From positions 124,261,324 through 124,325,323 of the forward strand of contig NC_134460.1 of assembly GCF_047948215.1 (NCBI RefSeq): DNA of 64,000 bases, read 5' to 3'. Of this stretch, positions 1 to 10,716 are shown one piece after another. Position 1 is the first letter of the stretch, and each line of letters starts with the position of its first letter. The position numbers and the translations under genes are program-made. The notes below the pieces were generated by a model. The model was not told the DNA's origin. It ran no database searches and was given only the letters and a program-made list of their open reading frames with translations. The stretch is from Lycorma delicatula (lineage: Eukaryota; Arthropoda; Insecta; Hemiptera; Fulgoridae).

Positions 1-394
1 GTTATTCACGAAAACCCCATTTTTTAGCCCCTCAATCCTTAATTTTAAAAAACTACCCCTATCAAACACTTGAGAGTCATCGGTTTCTTAAACTAAATCC
101 CAAAACATCAGTTTTTAAATTATATTTACGTTTTAAATTTTTTTCAAAGTTTCGTTGTACTTCTAATATAGTTCCTTATTTCATTTTTATTTTATACTAA
201 TTTTTTGTACTAAAATTAAAAGTAGTAACATTTTTCATCGATATACAAAGTTTATTTTCTTTTATTCAAAATAAGGGAAAAGTATCGCTTAATAATACGA
301 GACAGAAAAATATTTAAAACATTTAATTTTCTCAATAAAAACAAAGGTGGATCATTAATAAAAATAAATTATTATTAATAATCTGGCATCTCAA
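1..394. other. AT-rich DNA, possible satellite fragment at the left edge
   Basis: No coding exon is visible. The first ~60 bases contain CGAAAACCCCATTTTTT followed by a C-rich patch. This resembles the CGAAA-CCCCATTTTTTCCACCCC block of the tandem repeat near 38.6 kb, so a decayed copy of that repeat may start here. The rest is low-complexity A/T sequence. Confidence 0.3.
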
Positions 395-1006
395 TAGATA
401 CCAAACTTAAACATTACAAAACTGTAATCAGACCTATAATATCATATGGAAGTGAAACACTCTTCAAACTAAGATCCAACATTTCTTACTCAAGAGAGAT
501 GCAAAAAATAGAAAGACGAATTCTAAGAACATGAATAAATAAAAAACGACTTGCTGATGGGGGAGAATGGAGACTCATACCAAACCAAGAGGTACTTAAA
601 GACGTAGAACCAGCTTTATAAAGAAAAGAATCTCCTTCTTTGGACACATAATAAGAACAGAACCGAACAGGCTCGTCAGGAAACTGATCAAGAAATACTG
701 GAAAATGTCCTAAACACCGACCTGGTAACCGAAATTAAACAAGATATGCAAGAACTAAAAATCAAAATAGATGATTTACGAAAAAACTGACAAATAGAAA
801 TACTAAAAGAAGCAAACTCCAGATTTAAAACTACAGAAAAGAAAACAACAAGGGTTTGTTCAGAAGAACTCAAAAAACCAAGATCTGACAGAATGTAGAA
901 GTATTGGGAGCCAATCAAGAAGAAAAATAAAAAGAAAAGACGAACCAGAGTAAAGTGGAATAAAGTGGTCCACTGTGACCTCACAATCTTCAACAAAAAA
1001 AAAAAT
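395..1006 (+). mobile_element. LINE (non-LTR retrotransposon) 3' end, degenerate
   Basis: Broken plus-strand reading frames match the region after the reverse-transcriptase domain of insect LINEs. A stretch reading YKTVIRPIISYGSETL (about 410-460) is followed by KIERRILRT, then RISFFGHIIRTEPNRL (about 625-675), then a Lys/Arg-rich tail. The copy ends in an A-run at 995-1005, as expected for a LINE 3' terminus. Several stops and frameshifts show it is dead. The same order of motifs, including a basic C-terminus and terminal A-run, recurs in the LINE at 26.4-28.0 kb, so the two are probably one family. The 5' part is absent. Clade assignment (RTE/CR1/jockey-like) was not attempted. Confidence 0.75.
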
Positions 1007-1194
1007 TATTTTCAAAAATTTTTATCTCCGATATTATTTTTAATATTGCGGCTGTTATCTAGAGTTCAGTTATTTTTTAAAAGCGCACGCATTATCGTAG
1101 AAGTTGAATTTATTAAATCTGATAATAAGCTGCGGTTTCTAAATGTGATGTTGTAGTGTTATATAATTATTTTTTTATTTTTATTTTTATTTTA

Positions 1195-1199
<5 letters not shown>

Positions 1200-1229
<30 letters not shown>
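1200..1229. repeat. (TTA)n microsatellite
   Basis: About ten uninterrupted TTA units lie within A/T-rich DNA. Confidence 0.95.
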
Positions 1230-1231
<2 letters not shown>

Positions 1232-3112
1232 ATAAGTTGCTACATTCGTACGTGGTTTTGATAACAGCAGTTCTCTTCGGTCACAGTAGGGGAACTGTGG
1301 TACATAGTTGTACTATTATATTATATACGTGAAGTGCGGCGGGCGGGAATGCCTAATACATAATTGAAGATAGCTTCTTCAAGAATGTTTTTCATAGTTT
1401 TATTTATATATATTATATGAATTTTACATCATTATATTTTCTACTATATTATAAGCTTTTAAGTAGAAAATTATAATTATTATGTAAACGTACATAGTAG
1501 ATAAATAAACAGAGAAACCACAACAAATTTAATTAACATGAACAAGTTTTTTTGAGTCTGTTATATTTCTTCAGTAGTTTTTACGCGATTGAATTTAATC
1601 GATTAGCAAATGTTACTTTTTTCTTTTGGCTAGTGGCTATTTTAAATTTTTTCTCTCATAATTGAAAAACCAGCGTTTCGAAAAAAGCGAATCATATTCT
1701 AAATAAGAGTAAATAGATAAGAAGGAAAAAATACAAGAGAGGTTTTTTCCCTAATAAAGCTTTAATAATAATCCGCTGTAACTTTATCCTAGAATGATTC
1801 TATTCATACAAATGCCTTCCAACCTTATTTTACGTTTGGTACACATGTCAATTTATTTCAAACTAAAAATATAGATTCATGATGTATCATGTTACTTCAT
1901 TAAAAAAATTTAACTTTTGATATTTATACAAATACTGTTAATATACGAATAAATTTATTTTTTTTAATAATTTGATACCTTGCTGCTTGACAATAGAGCT
2001 TAAAATTACATTTCAATTTTTAATCTTGATTTATATCAGGATCATCAGCCCTTTAATTGAATTTCATATTGTAATCGTATTAAATTACTATTATTTTAAT
2101 AAAAATTTGATTATATCATTATAACTTCGTTTAAATATAAAAAAATTCTTTTTTTTAACGAAAAGCTAATATTTTACGGTAATAATTCTTTTTTTAAGAT
2201 ATAGAAAACTCGTATTTCCCCTAACAAGGATAAATATCGTTTATATTTCCCGTTGTCACTCGATTATTTATTTCCTTAACATGTGTAGGATTTTTTTAAA
2301 ACAGCAAAAGAATAAAAATATAAAAACCGCATGACCTACGAAAACATACCACATTTTTACCTTTATAAATTACAAAATACGTAGAATATATATATATATA
2401 TATATAAATAATAACAAGTTGCACCAGAAGATAAGTACGCAAGTTAATTCCAAAAATACTCTTCTGTGTAAAATGAAATCCATAAATATACACTTTTTTA
2501 TATTTTAATGCACGTTATTTATCTTTGGAAAATTCATTTTTTTAATTAAAAATCTTTATTAATGTTTTTTTTTTTCAAAAGTTAATCTTTTTTTCATCAT
2601 ACCATCACATAATACTTGACTTCAATTTTTCTACGCTCAGATAGAACAGACGGCCAAATTCTCAGTTTCGGTTGCAAATCCTGATATCAAACTGCTTAAA
2701 TGATAACTTAAGCAAATGACGTAAAATTAATAGCCACCATCATTTATTTATGATGATATTTAAAAATAAATATCACACGCATTTATTACAATCATCTTTA
2801 TAGTAATACCAATTATAATCGCCCCATTACACGTAACTACGTTATTCATATAGAAACCAGTAAATGGTATTTTTTTCGTTTTACTCCCTCCACTTTTTTC
2901 CCATTTTTTCACATAAAAATACTTAATATAGCATGTTTTATAATAATAGATGGAAAAAACGTTATAGAAATACCGTAGTAAGTCTATAATTCAAAAAAAT
3001 ACATTAGAGAAAACATACTAATACGCTGTTCTATACCGGTCATTTTAAACATTCTTCATATTAACAGACTTATTAAAAATATAAACGTTATTGTTTATAA
3101 TTATAAATAAAA
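1230..3112. other. AT-rich non-coding stretch
   Basis: No exon or transposon domain was recognised on either strand. An (AT)n run lies at about 2386-2406. The short reading frames here are what such base composition gives by chance. Confidence 0.5.
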
Positions 3113-3266
3113 ATTATAATCTAACCAAACTTAACCTACGCTCGGTTCGCTCGCTAACCTTGATTGAGTAATAAATAATTGCAATTATTTATTACTTAAA
3201 TAATCAAAACATTACTGTTAATTAGTCAAGGTAACGAGCGTAGGTTATGTTTGGTTAGATTATAAT
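3113..3266. repeat. Foldback repeat with AACCTACGCTCG arms
   Basis: Arms at 3113-3144 and 3235-3266 are 32-base inverted repeats with one mismatch; each contains the motif AACC(T)TACGCTCG or its complement. The loop holds a perfect 30-base palindrome at 3167-3196. The sequence after the right arm, about 3262-3300 (TCTCTGCAAATACCTCC and on), also occurs in the foldback element at 11.3-11.7 kb, so the two are related. No coding capacity is seen, which fits a MITE-like or foldback element. Confidence 0.7.
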
Positions 3267-3401
3267 TTCTCTGCAAATACCTCCAAATATCCACTGATAT
3301 GGAATAATTCTGCCTCTATTGTACTTTCTTTTTTAAAATGAGGACTCGTATATTTCTACCGTCATTCTGGAACCACCTAAGTTTTTTGGGCCTTTTAATA
3401 A

Positions 3402-3500
3402 ATGATCAGCATACACATCTCTCTCAGATACATTTTCCAATCCGTTATTGCTTCACTTCACATTAACCTACGCTCGCTTTGTTCGCTAAGCTTGACTAAT
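3402..3500. repeat. Partial copy of the foldback repeat
   Basis: This half-copy contains CATCTCTCTCAGATACATTT, then AACCTACGCTCGC and TTCGCTAAGCTTGACT. The first string occurs as its complement near 11508-11525 in the larger foldback element. Only one arm is present. Confidence 0.55.
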
Positions 3501-4205
3501 ATGTTAATATATTAATATGCATAAAATGACCGATGTGTATAAAACAGTATGTTAGTGTTTTATTCATCAATTATTATAAAATATGCTATATTAAGTAATA
3601 TTTATGTAATATTATATATAAAGTAATATTTAGAGTTCCCAGTATATTAGCGCGGTAAAGAAAGTTAATAATTTTTTTTAATAAAAATTATCGAGTAGTT
3701 TCTCATTTCCTTCAATATTCCTCAATGCGATAAAGAGAAATTAAAATTATATCCAAATTTTATTTTACCTTATTTTAGTACAAAGAATCTAAAATCATTA
3801 CATTTTTTTACGTTAATAGTAAAATTTTCCAATAATTCGTGATATGAGTGAATATTTGGAAAATAATAATTGATTCAAGCGGTAACTTTCCATAAATTTT
3901 TCGATTAACTACATAAATTTTTCTTGCATGATAAAACTTTTTGTAAAACATAATAAAACTTCTCCTTTAAATAAAACTTTTTTTTTTTATTTTTTAAATA
4001 TTATAAAAAAATGTAACTTTTTCTATTTAAGGTTCAACTGTGAAAATAAATATATTTACAAAACAATTATTAAAACATTAATTTCAGTTTTTGGAATTGT
4101 TATTGATCGGCTTTTTCCAATGACTTTTTTTTTAATTTATTACTAAAATATTCTTCTTTCTAAATTAAGTGAATTTTAATTTAATTCTATGAAAACTATT
4201 AACCA
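3501..4205. other. AT-rich non-coding stretch
   Basis: The sequence is low-complexity A/T-rich. The 72-residue frame at 3928-4146 is Lys/Asn/Phe/Ile-rich and looks compositional. Nothing else was recognised. Confidence 0.45.
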
Positions 4206-4360
4206 AAACCCATCTGGTTGATCAAGTGGTAAACTCGTTGTCGCAAATCAACGATTTCAAAATCGTAAGTTTTAAAGATTTGAATCCTAATAAAGACAGT
4301 GGCTTTTTTACGGATTTCGGTACAAGATCGTGGATGCCAATGTTCTTTGGCAGTTTTTTT
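4206..4360 (+). mobile_element. tRNA-derived SINE, short copy
   Basis: A tRNA-like head is visible: a box A-like GGTTGATCAAGTGGTAA and a box B-like GATTTGAATCC about 55 bases later. Next comes a body segment with GTGGATGCC..TTCTTTGG, then a T-run. The head and the GTGGAT..CTTTGG body segment match the longer SINE copies at 33.2 kb (minus) and 42.7 kb (plus). This copy ends before their 3' domain. It is a pseudogene-like repeat, not a functional tRNA gene. Confidence 0.65.
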
Positions 4361-4914
4361 TTTTTTTTTTATTTACACATATTTTCCCACCTACTCCTCT
4401 GGAACGGATCTACAATCAAGTTGAACAAAAATTAAACAGAAAAAAATTGTTTACTAACAGTAGAGTAGAACCCATTGAAATTTGCTAAATATTTTCTTCC
4501 TGGTGAATGTTATAGATAACCAATTCTATACATATATATATTTTAATTTCAAAGAAAATTAAAGGGTAATTTTTGTTAAGAAAAAGTAGTTCTAATCTTT
4601 ACGTTGATAAAGACTAAAAAAAAAATCAGATTTTAAATCAGTGTAGTGTAAAGGGATGATAGCATCATAGAACAATTTGAAAAATTCAATGGTTTATAAA
4701 CAAATTTCTCGGATGAAACGGATACTCGAACCAGAAATTTTTAAAAATAATTTTTTCTGAATCACAGGTTCCTAAAAAATTTGGAAATCGAGTGAATATA
4801 GTAATTTCTCTTACGCATAGTAAAATTAAAATATATTTAATTTACTAAGCATTTGGTATTAATACAATTATATAAATTAAATTTCCACTTACCAAAAAAA
4901 TTTAAAAAGCGTAA

Positions 4915-4952
4915 ATCTTAGTACTTTCGAAGCTGTTACTCCATCTTAAAAT
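4915..4952 (-). ncRNA. Degenerate hammerhead-like motif in the left arm
   Basis: This is the minus-strand counterpart of the motif at 5616-5653. It keeps AAGATGGAG, the loop TAACAG and CGAAAGTACTA. Stem II has a G-T wobble (GGAG/CTTC) and the stem I side is mutated. It supports the two arms being copies of one terminal repeat. Confidence 0.35.
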
Positions 4953-5040
4953 TATTAACCATGTATTAACTTTTAACTATTAACCACCTTATTTAAAACT
5001 TTTAAATTAAAACAGCGTATACAACAATAATAACAATAAT

Positions 5041-5259
5041 AAAATAAATAATGAAGACCCTTCTATTACAATAAATCAAAATAATAATTATAATTTGGAA
5101 AAACAAGGAGTATGTAGTCTTATTTGTGAAAATTGTGACTTAAAATACATTGGAATGACAAATCGTTCATTCGCTATAAGAATTAAAGAACGTAATTGTA
5201 TTATTAAAAATAATAAAGAAAAATCTAATTTCGCTAAACACATTTTAGAAACGACATAA
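5041..5259 (+). pseudogene. GIY-YIG endonuclease fragment of Penelope-like element
   Basis: The open frame to the TAA at 5257-5259 encodes 72 residues. It carries the GIY-YIG domain core, here GVCSLICENCDLKYIGMTNR, with the YIG and the following Arg kept and a Cys pair (CxxC) typical of the PLE version of the domain. Downstream SNFAKHILET matches the SxFAxHxLET motif of PLEs. After the stop, the family's C-terminus continues in shifted frames: YETSILEKFHIY at ~5310 and LMNEQVRFDNDILYKR at ~5362-5410. The usual GIY is GVC and the usual EH is ER, so catalysis is unlikely even apart from the frame breaks. In PLEs this domain makes the chromosomal nick used for integration. Confidence 0.8.
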
Positions 5260-5615
5260 TTATAACTCCAACTAATATATTGAAGTATTAGAATACAATA
5301 ATAATTATTATGAAACCAGTATCTTAGAAAAATTTCATATATATATATTTAAATAATAGATTGATGAATGAACAGGTTCGATTCGATAATGATATCCTTT
5401 ATAAACGAATTACATAATAATTAAATATTAATAGGTTGGTAACATTTCATTTACATTAACTATTTTATAATAGTCACAAACATCTTACAAACACGATGTT
5501 ACTGTCTTATTGAGGTACGAATTAATTTTATTCTTGACGACCGACTATTATGAACATAACAGTTTAATTTAAAAACGATTACTGATTTCAACTTAAATTA
5601 ATATCTTTTAGAAAA

Positions 5616-5653
5616 TCCTTGAAGATGGAGTAACAGCTCCGAAAGTACTAGGA
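5616..5653 (+). ncRNA. Candidate hammerhead-like ribozyme motif (PLE type)
   Basis: TCCT (5616-5619) can pair with AGGA (5650-5653) as stem I. TTGAAGA follows in the place of the CUGANGA core. GGAG (5627-5630) and CTCC (5637-5640) form stem II around a 6-base loop. GAAA (5641-5644) then leads into a very short stem III region, AGTACT. This layout resembles the minimal type-I hammerheads known from Penelope-like retroelements. The CUGANGA core has C-to-T at its first base, so activity is doubtful. Confidence 0.45.
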
Positions 5654-5749
5654 TTTACACTTTTTAAATTGTTGGTAAGTAGAAATTTAATTTATACAAT
5701 TAAAATATATTTTTTCTTGACCATATTATAAATACATATTTGTAAAACA

Positions 5750-6110
5750 AAATGCTTAATTAAATTATTAGTAAATTATTTTATCTTTTTCTTTCTAGTT
5801 AATTCCTTTCGCAGAGATTTCTGCTTCGTCAGAGCTTTTATAAATACAACTTTTGGGTTAGAAAGTTTTTTAAAAGGTTATAAACAGCTATCCTTAACGC
5901 CAGATTAATATAAAATGATTTAAAATTTCCTTAATAACTGAAATGGTAAATATATCTCTTATATTTTAACCTTTAACCTACATTTTTAACAAAATATTTA
6001 TATTTCCATAAGTTCTGACGAAGAAGAGATCTCTACGAAAGCTAAAGGTAAAATAAGAAAATAAATAGTAATAATAATAAGCGGTAATTAAATTGAGCAT
6101 TTATTTTTAT
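5750..6110. repeat. Second inverted-repeat pair with hammerhead-like cores
   Basis: The minus-strand sequence from about 5840 down to 5797 and the plus-strand sequence 6011-6050 are inverted, imperfect copies. The left has CTGACGAAGCAGA..TCTGCGAAAG and the right has CTGACGAAGAAGAGATCTCT then ACGAAAG. Each has a CUGACGA core, a stem II and GAAA; in the left copy stem II is GCAGA/TCTGC. The weaker similarity continues outward on both sides. No coding sequence lies between the arms. This may be the terminal repeat of a second, different PLE family or a solo inverted repeat. Confidence 0.5.
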
Positions 6111-7778
6111 AAATCATTATAATTTGCTGCTATGATCGGTTAGACTATTTATTAATATACATTTAAACACGGAGTGTACCAAAATTACTTCACACTAAAC
6201 ACCTAAGTAACATTAAAATAAAAATGATTTTTTTTTTTTATTACAAAGATAAATGACAACAAATGTCTATTTTCACTTTTTTTCATATTATTTTAGATCA
6301 TTGAGAGTGTAGCAGTGTATATAATTTTTCTAACACGCGAGTATACAGACATCTCATCCTGAAGTTTTTTAAGAATAGGTTTTCTATCTCCATAAATAAA
6401 AATAATCATTCTTTCTTAGTTTTTTATCTTCACAAATGACAGTGTATTGAGTTCGAGTTAAATATTACTTAATAAGAATTTATTCCTATAAACCTCTTAA
6501 AACTAGCCCGAGCTGAGGTTAGAAATTACACTATGTTGCCGAAAACAATTACTTAAATCTTCTCTATTACCCGATAATTTTTTTTTTTTTGTTAACTTGC
6601 CTGAATTCCCCATGATATATTTTTTTACAGAATCAAAAACCTTTAATTATTTTCGAAATTGAAATAAAATATTTCAGGTTGTAACATTTAGACAATAGTA
6701 AGAAGTAACCACGTTCTAAAACGCTTATCATTCTGGAATGCTTCAATCATGAAATTTCGCCCAACTTTATTTGACTAATAACATTAGTCACGCCCCTTAT
6801 TGTCTCTTCGATTACTATTCAATTATATTTCTGAAGAGATGAGTATAAAAACGAAAAGATTTCAATTATCCATAGCGTTTATATTCAATATTGAACGCAA
6901 TGAAAATGTAATTTTTTTTTAAATCCTTAGTTGACTGAAACTTGCCAAATTTTTGCCGGTTGGCAAGAAATGAACGAAAAAATGAAGACTACTCAAAATA
7001 AGAATTTAATGACTAGTATATTTCATTCTAACTATACTATTTATCAATAACCAGTTAAAAATGTTTTCTGTTGGCTCATGTGTTTTCCTAGATTACCTTT
7101 GTAATATTTTCGTGAACTAAGGATTAAAGAATTTAATTACAATTTATTAATATTTTAATTTAAAACTTAAATTTCAATTAAATATATGAAATTTCACGAA
7201 GAAACAAAAATTATTAAAATAAAAATAAAATTTTTACACATTTTATTTTAAATATTATTCTATCCAAGTTTTAAAAATACATTACTAATTTATAAAATAA
7301 ACAGTAAATGGTGTATCTTACTCTCTAATGTAGACTGTATTAACCCACATCTTTCTTTTGCAAAATAGAAATATTTCCTATAGGAATACTTTTCTCACCA
7401 CCTTCCCTAGGTTGCATCCCGACTAACCTTCACAGTTAGAATATTTAAAATAAGCATTAAATGTAGCATTTTCTTGACTATACTACTTGGCATTATAATA
7501 TAAAGCTTTCTATTCTATTCAAAGGTGAAATACTTATTTTTGTAAAATTATTATCAAAATTTAAATACATAATAATCTTTTAGTTATTTATACTTCAAAT
7601 AAGTATTATAAATATATACACATAATATATACACATAATATATGCACATATATATACACATAAATATAACGAGACCTTTTACTTAAAATTGTCTTTATTA
7701 ATCTCTTGAGTTAACCAATCAACAACACAAACTTAAAAATTAAATTCACGACGCTTCACTTAGAATTCTCTAAGCTTC

Positions 7779-7825
<47 letters not shown>

Positions 7826-10408
7826 TTATTTATTTATTTAATTTTTTCTAGTTTCATAGTTTAGTTCATACCATTATGAATTATTAGAAATTTTTAATTG
7901 AGTACGCCAAACGAAAGTTGATGAAAATAGATGATAATTTGGTTTGTTAATTTATTTAGGCAACTGTAACTCCAAACATGAACTCCAAACAAAATTGTTA
8001 GGGAAATGATAAAACACGATTTATTTCAAACAATTCATAGTTAAAATGATGCATGACGATTTTAAAAATCAAAGTAGCAGATAGTTTGCACCATCGTTTA
8101 CAAACCATAAAAAACCACAGAAGGATTAAAAATGCGTGTAATAATTAAAGACCGTTTATTTTAATAAAATAATAAAAGAAATTAAACTCCCAATCACTCG
8201 GTTAACAAATGATGCGTTATTTTTTTCAAATCGGTCGAATTAACAATTTTTTCTCTAAAATGCTTCCATTTGAGAAAGTCTTAGTTAAAACTAAAATTCA
8301 GCATTTTTTAACGAGACAATGTTAGAGTACGCTAACAGAATATATAAAATAAGGTGTAGAAATTCAAATCTTCCCTTATAAATAACGTAAACATCAAAGA
8401 AAACCTCAAACGTAATCCGCTCAGCCGTATTCCAGTTTTGAGGTAACAGACAGACTGACAGAAAAGCTTTATGCGTAGACTTTATAAAGAAAAGATAAAT
8501 GCAATATGAAAAACAGATCGTTTCTAAGAGAGTATTCTGTTAATAAACTAAACCGTAAACAAAGACCTTAGTTTATATCGTGTAAAAGAGAGAATTGTTC
8601 TTTCCCTTCTAAGAAATAAAACATCCAGTTAACGTGATTTAATTGTAATTTTACCCTTGCTATAAGAAGTCTTAATCCGCTAGCGAATACTTGATTAATG
8701 GAGTAGAACATAAATAATCCCATTATTTAACGTATCTTTTCTCGTGTATGCACCAAGTGAATTAAATTAAAATAATATGTACATTTTAAAGACAAAAGCA
8801 TCTGTCATTTTAAGGATCGATTGATTTAAACTTATGATTAATTAGAAATCTGTTCGCGTCTATTTTTTAAGATATAGAATAAACTGAAATAAAACAAAGA
8901 TTTGTCTTTGTATTTGTCAGAAAGGAATATAATGGAAAATTATATTTTAAGATAAGAGAAGATAAACAATAATTTAAAGCAATGTTACAAGGGAGTAATC
9001 ATTCGCAATAAAATTACTAAAATGTACTCTATAAAAATGACATCAAAAGTTAAGATGCAAAGATATCTATCTTACAGAAAATAAGATGTCATAACTAAAA
9101 ATAGATCTATAAATTAGTATTACAAGTTCATAAAATAATTTTTATGAAATGAACCTCCGTAAAAATAGCAATACAGACACGTCAGAAAAATAAAGTTATT
9201 CAAAGTAATTTTATAGGAAAAAATTAATATTATAAATGTGTTAGTTAATAAAATTTGAAATGAAAATCTCTATTAGAAAAAAATAAACTGTGATAAATTT
9301 AGAAAGAAGTAATCGATTTAGTAATTAAAGATATGAACTTACGGGAATACGAAAATAAAGAATTTATTAAATATTAGATTAACAAGAAAGTAGTTCGATT
9401 TTTTAGAGTGAAATAAAACATTTTTTTTTTTTTATATACGAACAATGGACTTAATCGATTATGTATTTTCCATTCTACCCGATAACCTTTTCCTTCTTTC
9501 TGGCGACTACATGATTCCGCGCTCGTAGAATTTCTGGTCCATATTAGCAAACAACTGAACCGATTGCGATTTCAGATCATCATTATTTGTGAAAGTTTTA
9601 CCGTTCAAAGTTTTACAAAATTCAAAATAAATAGTAGTTTGATGGTGAAAGAACAAGGCTAAGTGGAGAATGACACATTACTTCCGGACCGAGCTCCAAT
9701 CATTTTTCACGTTGCAGTTGTTATGTTCAGTTTCATGTAGCATAATAAATAATAAGATTATTAATAAATGTTGAATTTTTACATTTAATAAGTTAGCATT
9801 TAATAATGAAAAATAAAAAGGTTAGATAATTCTAAAATGAAAGAAAATTAACAATTAAATATATTCGAATTAACGAGATTTTACTCGATGTATAAACAAC
9901 ATTTTTCTAAACATTTCTTTTAATAACTTACACTAATTTTAAAATATTTGGTTCATACTGTACAATATTATACGCACAGGAAAAACTGAAATATTAAATT
10001 GAATTATAATTAAACCTTTCTTGATATATAGGCATTTCTATTAAAAGAGTTCCACGGCTTAACTGCAATTTAAACAAAAAATAAATTAAAATCGTGGTTT
10101 TTTATATTAAAAGAAGGAATACAATGAATAAAATGATAAAACACTGTTGTAAAACGGAAAAAGAATATATAATTTATAAATACTGCAAAATTAATAGAGC
10201 GTACAAAAGGAATTTTCATTTTAAGAGAAAAAGAGGTTCTCATTTCAAAGAAAGAAAGAAATAATAAAATAAAAGGACTGAAATCCTATTACATTAAATT
10301 AAATTTAGCTTTTTGTTTCTATTATAGCCTATATACAACAATAAAATCGAGTAAAAAAAATCACAAAAAAAGAATTTTATAATACAGAATATTTATTGCG
10401 CGCTATCA

Positions 10409-10410
<2 letters not shown>
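6111..10410. other. Long AT-rich non-coding stretch
   Basis: No exon or transposon domain was recognised over about 4.3 kb on either strand. It contains an (AT)n run at 7782-7821 that passes into TTTA units to about 7840, and a cluster of TATACACATA repeats at about 7612-7665. A slightly less A/T-rich patch at 9480-9720 shows no open frame of note. Confidence 0.5.
7782..7840. repeat. (AT)n then (TTTA)n microsatellite
   Basis: About 20 AT units run directly into five TTTA units. Confidence 0.95.

Positions 10411-10490
<80 letters not shown>
10411..10490. repeat. (CT)n microsatellite, ~80 bp
   Basis: Nearly perfect CT dinucleotide run with a single CA interruption near 10453. It is one of the longest simple repeats in the window. 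Confidence 0.97.
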
Positions 10491-10492
<2 letters not shown>

Positions 10493-10665
10493 TAAGAATT
10501 AACTATTGAATATACTTTTTGTCAAATACATGTTCAGTTATTCCTAATGAAGGCAATCATTTACAAGTCAGTGATTTTATAATACATTAACAATGACAGT
10601 TAGAAATTGGTTAAGTTCCTTCCTTCGATCTAAGGCAGTCTTCAATTTAGCCTCACACGCGCGAT

Positions 10666-10715
<50 letters not shown>
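10666..10715. repeat. (CA)n microsatellite, ~50 bp
   Basis: CA repeat with one AA interruption, about 175 bases after the end of the CT run. Confidence 0.97.

Positions 10716-10716
<1 letters not shown>

Larger units (their letters stand above)
4866..5702 (+). mobile_element. Penelope-like element relic with inverted arms
   Basis: Arms of ~82 bases at 4866-4947 and 5622-5702 are inverted copies of each other with few mismatches. Between them lies a plus-strand remnant of the GIY-YIG endonuclease that ends Penelope-like element (PLE) polyproteins. PLEs often carry long terminal repeats in direct or inverted orientation, and many encode hammerhead ribozyme motifs in those repeats. The right arm contains such a candidate (5616-5653). 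The reverse-transcriptase part is missing, so this is a 5'-truncated dead copy. The alternative is two unrelated repeats flanking an endonuclease fragment, but the spacing and symmetry favour one unit. Confidence 0.75.

Noticed and set aside
688..996. 102-residue minus-strand frame
   Set aside because: It is the antisense of the LINE tail at 395-1006. Its Phe/Ser-rich sequence reflects the Lys/Glu-rich sense strand.
4206..4290. A tRNA gene
   Set aside because: The box A and B resemblance is present but the cloverleaf stems do not pair, and the same head recurs in two longer repeats, so it is a SINE.
7612..7665. CRISPR-like or regulatory array of TATACACATA units
   Set aside because: Units are short, A/T-rich and without unique spacers; ordinary microsatellite-like DNA in a eukaryotic genome.
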